The notes beneath the pieces are model-generated. The model ran no database searches. It was not told the DNA's origin and saw only the letters and a program-made list of their open reading frames with translations. Positions 6,427-9,943 of a stretch of DNA of 9,943 bases are shown here, one piece after another. Each line of letters begins with the position of its first letter. The first letter of the stretch is position 1. The stretch is from assembly GCA_030606095.1 (NCBI GenBank), contig JAUWHC010000062.1:1-9943 (forward strand). The letters are read 5' to 3'. A program made the position numbers and the translations under genes. Origin of the DNA: Promethearchaeota archaeon (GTDB taxonomy: Archaea; Asgardarchaeota; Lokiarchaeia; Sigyniarchaeales; SOKP01).

Positions 6427-8058
6427 CTATTCTCCCGATAGATATAATATCATTGCTGAAACGAATAAATCCTTTATCTCGCTCATATGTAATTGTTCAT
6501 CTATGCTCTGCAAACCATCAAGTGAAACTTTGAACTTTCTGAGGAGTAATTCATCAAAAATCATTAAATGAGGATTTGAAAAAACCGTGCTGTTTTTTGT
6601 TTCTTTTCGTAGTAATTTTCTAAATTCAGGTTCTAACCAGATTTTAAAAGGACCAGGGCTATGTTCTGCTTTATGTTTTATGTTGAATTTATTTTTAAGA
6701 TTAATAATAACGTCAAAGACAGTTTTGCATATTAGTTTCAAATATTTTTCATTCTCTTTGTAGAAATAGTGAATTGGGACCGGTAGGCGCATATGTAATA
6801 GTAATCCTTGACCCTTCCGAAAGTTTATATGACCGTAGCCAAAAATTACTTTATGGAACCCATGCTTTATAAATAGTTCATTTATAGTCTCAATGATATC
6901 TGGTAAGTTTTTTGGTTCGCTTAAGATATCTTCAAATCCTGGAAATGCGATATAATCGGTAGATTTGTCTTTGGTTTGGACTAATAAGGCAAAAGAAGAA
7001 CGTTCTTGAAGATAATCTTGAAATTCTTCTTCGGTTAATATTTCCCAAGAGCATTCAGCTTGCTGTTTCATTATATCAATAAATTTATCAACAATATTCT
7101 TAGATCCTTCAATAAGGGCTGCCCATTTCACCTTTTTATTCTTTTTACTTTCTCCCCCAAGTTCGCTAAACTTTCCAGGAAGGTTTTCATCTGAAATTAC
7201 AAATTCACTAACTAAAGGAAAAATCTTAGAATCTAATACTGATTGCAAACCCTTAAACGCTAAATTCAAATTAGATCCATACATAATAGATTGTTTTAAA
7301 TTAGTTTCAGGACGATATAATTGAAATTCAGCGCTCAATATTACGCCAAAATAACCATTTCCACCAATAATTTTTAAAAAGAACGGATCATTTCTGTCAA
7401 CTTCAGCTATTTCTCCATCTGGCTTCATAATCCGAATAATTTTTATCCAATTTTCGACAGAACCTAATTTTCCTGAGGTAATTCCACTTGCGTTCGAAGC
7501 AATTAACCCCCCTACTCTCACAGGTAGCTTTAAAGCACTCGCTGGTTGAACGGGAAAGATCAACTTATTATTACTTCTAAGTAGTGTGTATTTAATTAGA
7601 TCTGATACCAAAACATTTTGATTTACCCGAATAGTATCATTTTTAAAATCAAAATGCATTGGTTCTTTATAGGATTGAAAATCAACCATATCAACAATAA
7701 TACCAAAATTTCCATAACTTCCGGAAAGGCCCGTCTTTCCTCCAGCAAACGTAATGGGAATCTTAAATTTCTGAGAATTTTTTATTATAACTCGTAGTTG
7801 TGTCTCTATCTTAGGTCTAAACAGAATGTAAGGTCTTATGTGCAGGTGTGAAGTATCTCGAATAACGCTTGCTTGTATTGGATCTCCAACAAGCATTACT
7901 AACCCCGAGTGAATGGATTGATAATAATTTTTACTTTTTGATATTTTGGAGACCATTATAGAACTTAATTTAATAAAGCCATCTCTTTCCATATTATTTA
8001 GAAACTTCTCCCAAGGTAGTTTATCTTGAAGGTCTTTGATCAAAGATTTTTTTTCCAT
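6427..8058 (-). CDS. FAD-linked oxidase / GlcD-like dehydrogenase (VAO/PCMH flavoprotein family)
   Basis: The 543-residue protein has an FAD_binding_4 domain in about residues 75-250. It shows the FAD loop FAGGKTGLSGSYG (104-116), PVQPASALKLPVRVGG (169-184), ASNASGITSGKLGSVENW (187-204) and GGNGYFGVILSAEFQL (232-247). This family (glycolate oxidase GlcD, D-lactate and D-2-hydroxyglutarate dehydrogenases) oxidises 2-hydroxyacids. The C-terminal part is diverged: EHSPGPFK (465-472) stands for the usual EHGIGxxK. H410 and H422 sit in GYGHINF...LLLH, where relatives have a compact HIGDGNLH, so the catalytic or metal site may be altered. No fused iron-sulfur domain is present, so a separate electron acceptor is expected. 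No transmembrane segment lies within the 543 residues. It is 14 nt downstream of the transporter gene and probably cotranscribed with it. The exact substrate is unknown. The frame continues open past its TAG. Confidence 0.88.
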   Translation of the reverse strand: MEKKSLIKDLQDKLPWEKFLNNMERDGFIKLSSIMVSKISKSKNYYQSIHSGLVMLVGDPIQASVIRDTSHLHIRPYILFRPKIETQLRVIIKNSQKFKIPITFAGGKTGLSGSYGNFGIIVDMVDFQSYKEPMHFDFKNDTIRVNQNVLVSDLIKYTLLRSNNKLIFPVQPASALKLPVRVGGLIASNASGITSGKLGSVENWIKIIRIMKPDGEIAEVDRNDPFFLKIIGGNGYFGVILSAEFQLYRPETNLKQSIMYGSNLNLAFKGLQSVLDSKIFPLVSEFVISDENLPGKFSELGGESKKNKKVKWAALIEGSKNIVDKFIDIMKQQAECSWEILTEEEFQDYLQERSSFALLVQTKDKSTDYIAFPGFEDILSEPKNLPDIIETINELFIKHGFHKVIFGYGHINFRKGQGLLLHMRLPVPIHYFYKENEKYLKLICKTVFDVIINLKNKFNIKHKAEHSPGPFKIWLEPEFRKLLRKETKNSTVFSNPHLMIFDELLLRKFKVSLDGLQSIDEQLHMSEIKDLFVSAMILYLSGE

Positions 8059-8072
8059 ATTATGTCAAATCT

Positions 8073-8957
8073 CTATTTAATTTCCTCGATGTGAGCTTGC
8101 CTTTTTCCTAAAATAAAGGAACTTATTAAGATTAGAATACTTGCTATCATAAAAAATATTATCGAAAAGATACTTGGTGGAATCTTAAAAAAAATTAAAA
8201 AATAGACAATTGCAGGAGTAATCTGTTGTGGTACATTTTGAATAGGGACTAAATTACTTGCTTGCCCATGGTGTAATGCTTCTGCCATTTTAGTAACAGC
8301 AAAAATGTTCGTAAGAACAAGCACAAATGATGATACTATGAATAAAATCAATTCTCCGAGATTAATTGTACCACTAAATATGTGTGTTATTACAGCTATT
8401 AATGGACTTATCCAAAAGTTCGAGAGTGAAAACATCAAACCAGATATTAGTGCAAACAATATACCTCTGATGTTTTCATAATTTTTTTGGAATATTTGAA
8501 AGACTATTGCAAGAAAAACTAAGACACATGTGTAAATCGCCATTCTTATAATGAATTCTAAATTCAATAAGTTAATTTTGGAAATCTCAATTGAGAGTTC
8601 ACTTAATCCAATTAAGGTTATGGCAAAAAACATCATTGCAATTGCTATTATTTCTAAAGTAGTTAGTTTCTCCCCAATTATTTTAGTGGAACCTAATACT
8701 AAAATTACCAATCCAGAAGCTATTAAGCCAGGAATTAATACTGGTCCGATTAAAACCTGAGCTATCATAAAAAATATTGTACCTACACCAAATCGTAAAA
8801 AAAGTGCAAATAACCACAGCGGAGTTCTTACTAAATTCTTCATTAATTTAACATCAGGAGGTATTTTGTTTATAATAGACTTTTCAATTAGTAAACCAGT
8901 ATAATGTGAAACCCCAGAAAATATTGCCAGCAAAACTCCTAACCAATATGCTTCCAT
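8073..8957 (-). CDS. Multi-pass membrane protein, DMT superfamily (NIPA/EamA-like) transporter
   Basis: The 294-residue protein is almost wholly hydrophobic, with about nine predicted membrane helices (near 4-24, 47-67, 70-91, 101-121, 136-156, 165-190, 203-222, 240-257 and 262-284) and no signal peptide. Two features resemble the drug/metabolite transporter superfamily. One is the GSTKIIGEKLTTLE segment (89-102), which matches the conserved xxGEKLxxxE turn of EamA and NIPA proteins. The other is a similar turn in the second half, FFKIPPSIFSI. This suggests the usual internal duplication. NIPA-like proteins move Mg2+ in eukaryotes, while EamA members export metabolites; the substrate here cannot be told. 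The first-half and second-half order and the length (about 290) fit the superfamily. It is the first gene of a two-gene minus-strand unit with the FAD oxidase, so transport of a related organic acid is a possible but weak inference. The start ATG is followed at once by the first helix. Confidence 0.72.
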   Translation of the reverse strand: MEAYWLGVLLAIFSGVSHYTGLLIEKSIINKIPPDVKLMKNLVRTPLWLFALFLRFGVGTIFFMIAQVLIGPVLIPGLIASGLVILVLGSTKIIGEKLTTLEIIAIAMMFFAITLIGLSELSIEISKINLLNLEFIIRMAIYTCVLVFLAIVFQIFQKNYENIRGILFALISGLMFSLSNFWISPLIAVITHIFSGTINLGELILFIVSSFVLVLTNIFAVTKMAEALHHGQASNLVPIQNVPQQITPAIVYFLIFFKIPPSIFSIIFFMIASILILISSFILGKRQAHIEEIK

Positions 8958-8982
8958 TTTTATTAAACCTTAATAATTAAAG

Positions 8983-8992
8983 TAATATATTA
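8983..8992 (-). promoter_or_regulatory. TATA-like box of the transporter-oxidase unit
   Basis: TAATATATTA (the same on both strands) is centred about 30 nt before the transporter ATG at 8957. It implies transcription starting within a few bases of the start codon. An AAGG at 8968-8971 would then lie outside the mRNA; if transcription starts further up it could serve as a weak Shine-Dalgarno. Confidence 0.4.
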
Positions 8993-9086
8993 CGGATAAG
9001 TGATTTTAATTTGTCTTTCAATATTAATAGAGAATTAGTAAAAGATTCATAATGCTAGATCTAATATTCCTTTAAAATACTAATTT

Positions 9087-9099
9087 AATTTTTTAAACC
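9087..9099 (+). promoter_or_regulatory. TATA-like box of the mtnA-type gene (leaderless layout)
   Basis: AATTTTTTAAACC is centred about 26-27 nt before the ATG at 9120, and no Shine-Dalgarno precedes that ATG. This is the expected arrangement for a leaderless archaeal mRNA. The 162-nt divergent spacer (8958-9119) holds this promoter and that of the transporter. Confidence 0.45.
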
Positions 9100-9119
9100 T
9101 TGTAATATTTAATATTAAT

Positions 9120-9943
9120 ATGATCCCGTCTATTGAATGGACACATGACAATAAAGTGAAAATGATCGATCAAACTCTTTTACCCCATAAACTTGAGTTT
9201 TTAGAGTTTGAGGATTATAGAAACGTGGCAAATGCCATTAAAATTATGAACATTAGAGGCGCTCCCGCTATTGGAGTAGCTGCAGCAATGGGTATGGCGT
9301 TAGCCACAATAGAATATAAAGCGCTTCCTAAAGAGACATTCCTTAAAAAAATGGAGGAAGCTGCGGACACTATTCGCAATACAAGACCTACCGCTTCTAA
9401 CTTGTTTTGGGCAGTAAATAGAATTGGGGATTTATTAAGTTCTTTTCCTGATAACCCTTCAAATATTTCGGAACTTGTAGTCGAAGAAGCTAAATTAATG
9501 GCTCAAGAAGACATTAATGTTAATAAAAATATTGGTAAAAACGGTGATACTTTATTAGAAGATGGCGATGTTGTTTTAACTCATTGCAATGCGGGTTCTT
9601 TGGCTACGGTTCAATATGGTACGGCATTAGCACCTATTAGAACTGCAATCGAAAATGGTAAAGAAATTAGCGTGATTGCCGATGAAACGAGACCAAGATT
9701 ACAAGGAGCTAGATTAACGGCTTATGAACTTCAATATGATAAAATCCCTGTAAAAGTAATTTCTGATACATCTTCAGGTCTATTGATGAGACTTGGAAAA
9801 ATAGATAAGGTAATTGTAGGAACAGATAGAGTAACTTCAGACGCAGTTTTTAATAAAATTGGAACGTATTTGGTCGCTTTAGCTGCGTATGATAATAAAG
9901 TGCCTTTTTATGTTGCGGCTCCAACTTCCACATTATCTCTGCA
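9120..9943 (+). CDS. mtnA: S-methyl-5-thioribose-1-phosphate isomerase (MtnA), partial at right edge
   Basis: From the ATG at 9120 the frame is open to the window edge, giving 274 residues of an expected about 340-350. The family converts methylthioribose-1-phosphate to methylthioribulose-1-phosphate in methionine salvage, in the cytosol. The hallmark NIRGAPAIG is at 44-52, followed by RPTASNLFWAVNR (89-101). Catalytic Cys156 lies in THCNAGSLAT and catalytic Asp236 in GTDRV, at nearly the same positions as Cys160 and Asp240 of the Bacillus enzyme. ADETRPRLQGARLTAYEL (187-204), NKIGTY (245-250) and FYVAAPTSTLSL (263-274) also fit. In archaea the paralogous ribose-1,5-bisphosphate isomerase and eIF2B-like proteins share this fold, but the NIRGAPAIG and APTST motifs favour MtnA. 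The last about 70 residues are outside the window. It is divergent from the transporter gene. No other salvage gene is visible here. Confidence 0.9.
   Translation, partial: MIPSIEWTHDNKVKMIDQTLLPHKLEFLEFEDYRNVANAIKIMNIRGAPAIGVAAAMGMALATIEYKALPKETFLKKMEEAADTIRNTRPTASNLFWAVNRIGDLLSSFPDNPSNISELVVEEAKLMAQEDINVNKNIGKNGDTLLEDGDVVLTHCNAGSLATVQYGTALAPIRTAIENGKEISVIADETRPRLQGARLTAYELQYDKIPVKVISDTSSGLLMRLGKIDKVIVGTDRVTSDAVFNKIGTYLVALAAYDNKVPFYVAAPTSTLSL

Overview
The window is a strongly A+T-rich stretch that reads as archaeal. Ribosome-binding sites, where present, match the archaeal GGTGAT type. TATA-like boxes sit about 25-30 nt upstream of several start codons, as expected for leaderless archaeal transcripts. 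The gene set (a winged-helix/roadblock fusion, a tungsten-type aldehyde:ferredoxin oxidoreductase, a glycyl radical enzyme with its activase, a DUF1848 protein) is what I would expect from an anaerobic archaeon. The roadblock protein makes an Asgard/Lokiarchaeota-like lineage my preferred guess. That assignment is inference; no rRNA or tRNA gene is present to confirm it.

Left part (1-1937, all + strand): the last 36 codons of a glycyl radical enzyme carrying the radical-glycine motif, then its radical-SAM activating enzyme with two ferredoxin-type clusters, then a winged-helix plus roadblock/LC7 protein with its own promoter and a good Shine-Dalgarno. Directly after the roadblock gene lies a short relic whose translation copies the C-terminal tail of the activase. 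The roadblock gene is therefore flanked by two related activase 3' ends.

Middle (1934-6234): a minus-strand aldehyde:ferredoxin oxidoreductase, a divergent plus-strand M19 membrane-dipeptidase-family metallopeptidase, a convergent 108-residue protein of unknown function, and a minus-strand DUF1848 protein with a C-terminal radical-SAM-like cysteine cluster.

Right part (6256-9943): a minus-strand pair, a DMT/NIPA-like membrane transporter followed 14 nt later by a GlcD-like FAD-linked oxidase. Past the oxidase's TAG stop the same frame stays open for 56 codons and would encode two hydrophobic helices. Divergent from the transporter is a plus-strand mtnA-type methylthioribose-1-phosphate isomerase cut by the right edge.

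Functionally the window suggests anaerobic radical and redox metabolism. If the glycyl radical enzyme makes an aldehyde (unknown here), the neighbouring oxidoreductase could oxidise it with ferredoxin as acceptor; that link is inference from proximity. The remaining genes look like ordinary housekeeping or accessory metabolism rather than one system. No mobile element, CRISPR array or RNA gene was seen. No gene-free stretch exceeds 300 nt; the longest is 192 nt (6235-6426).
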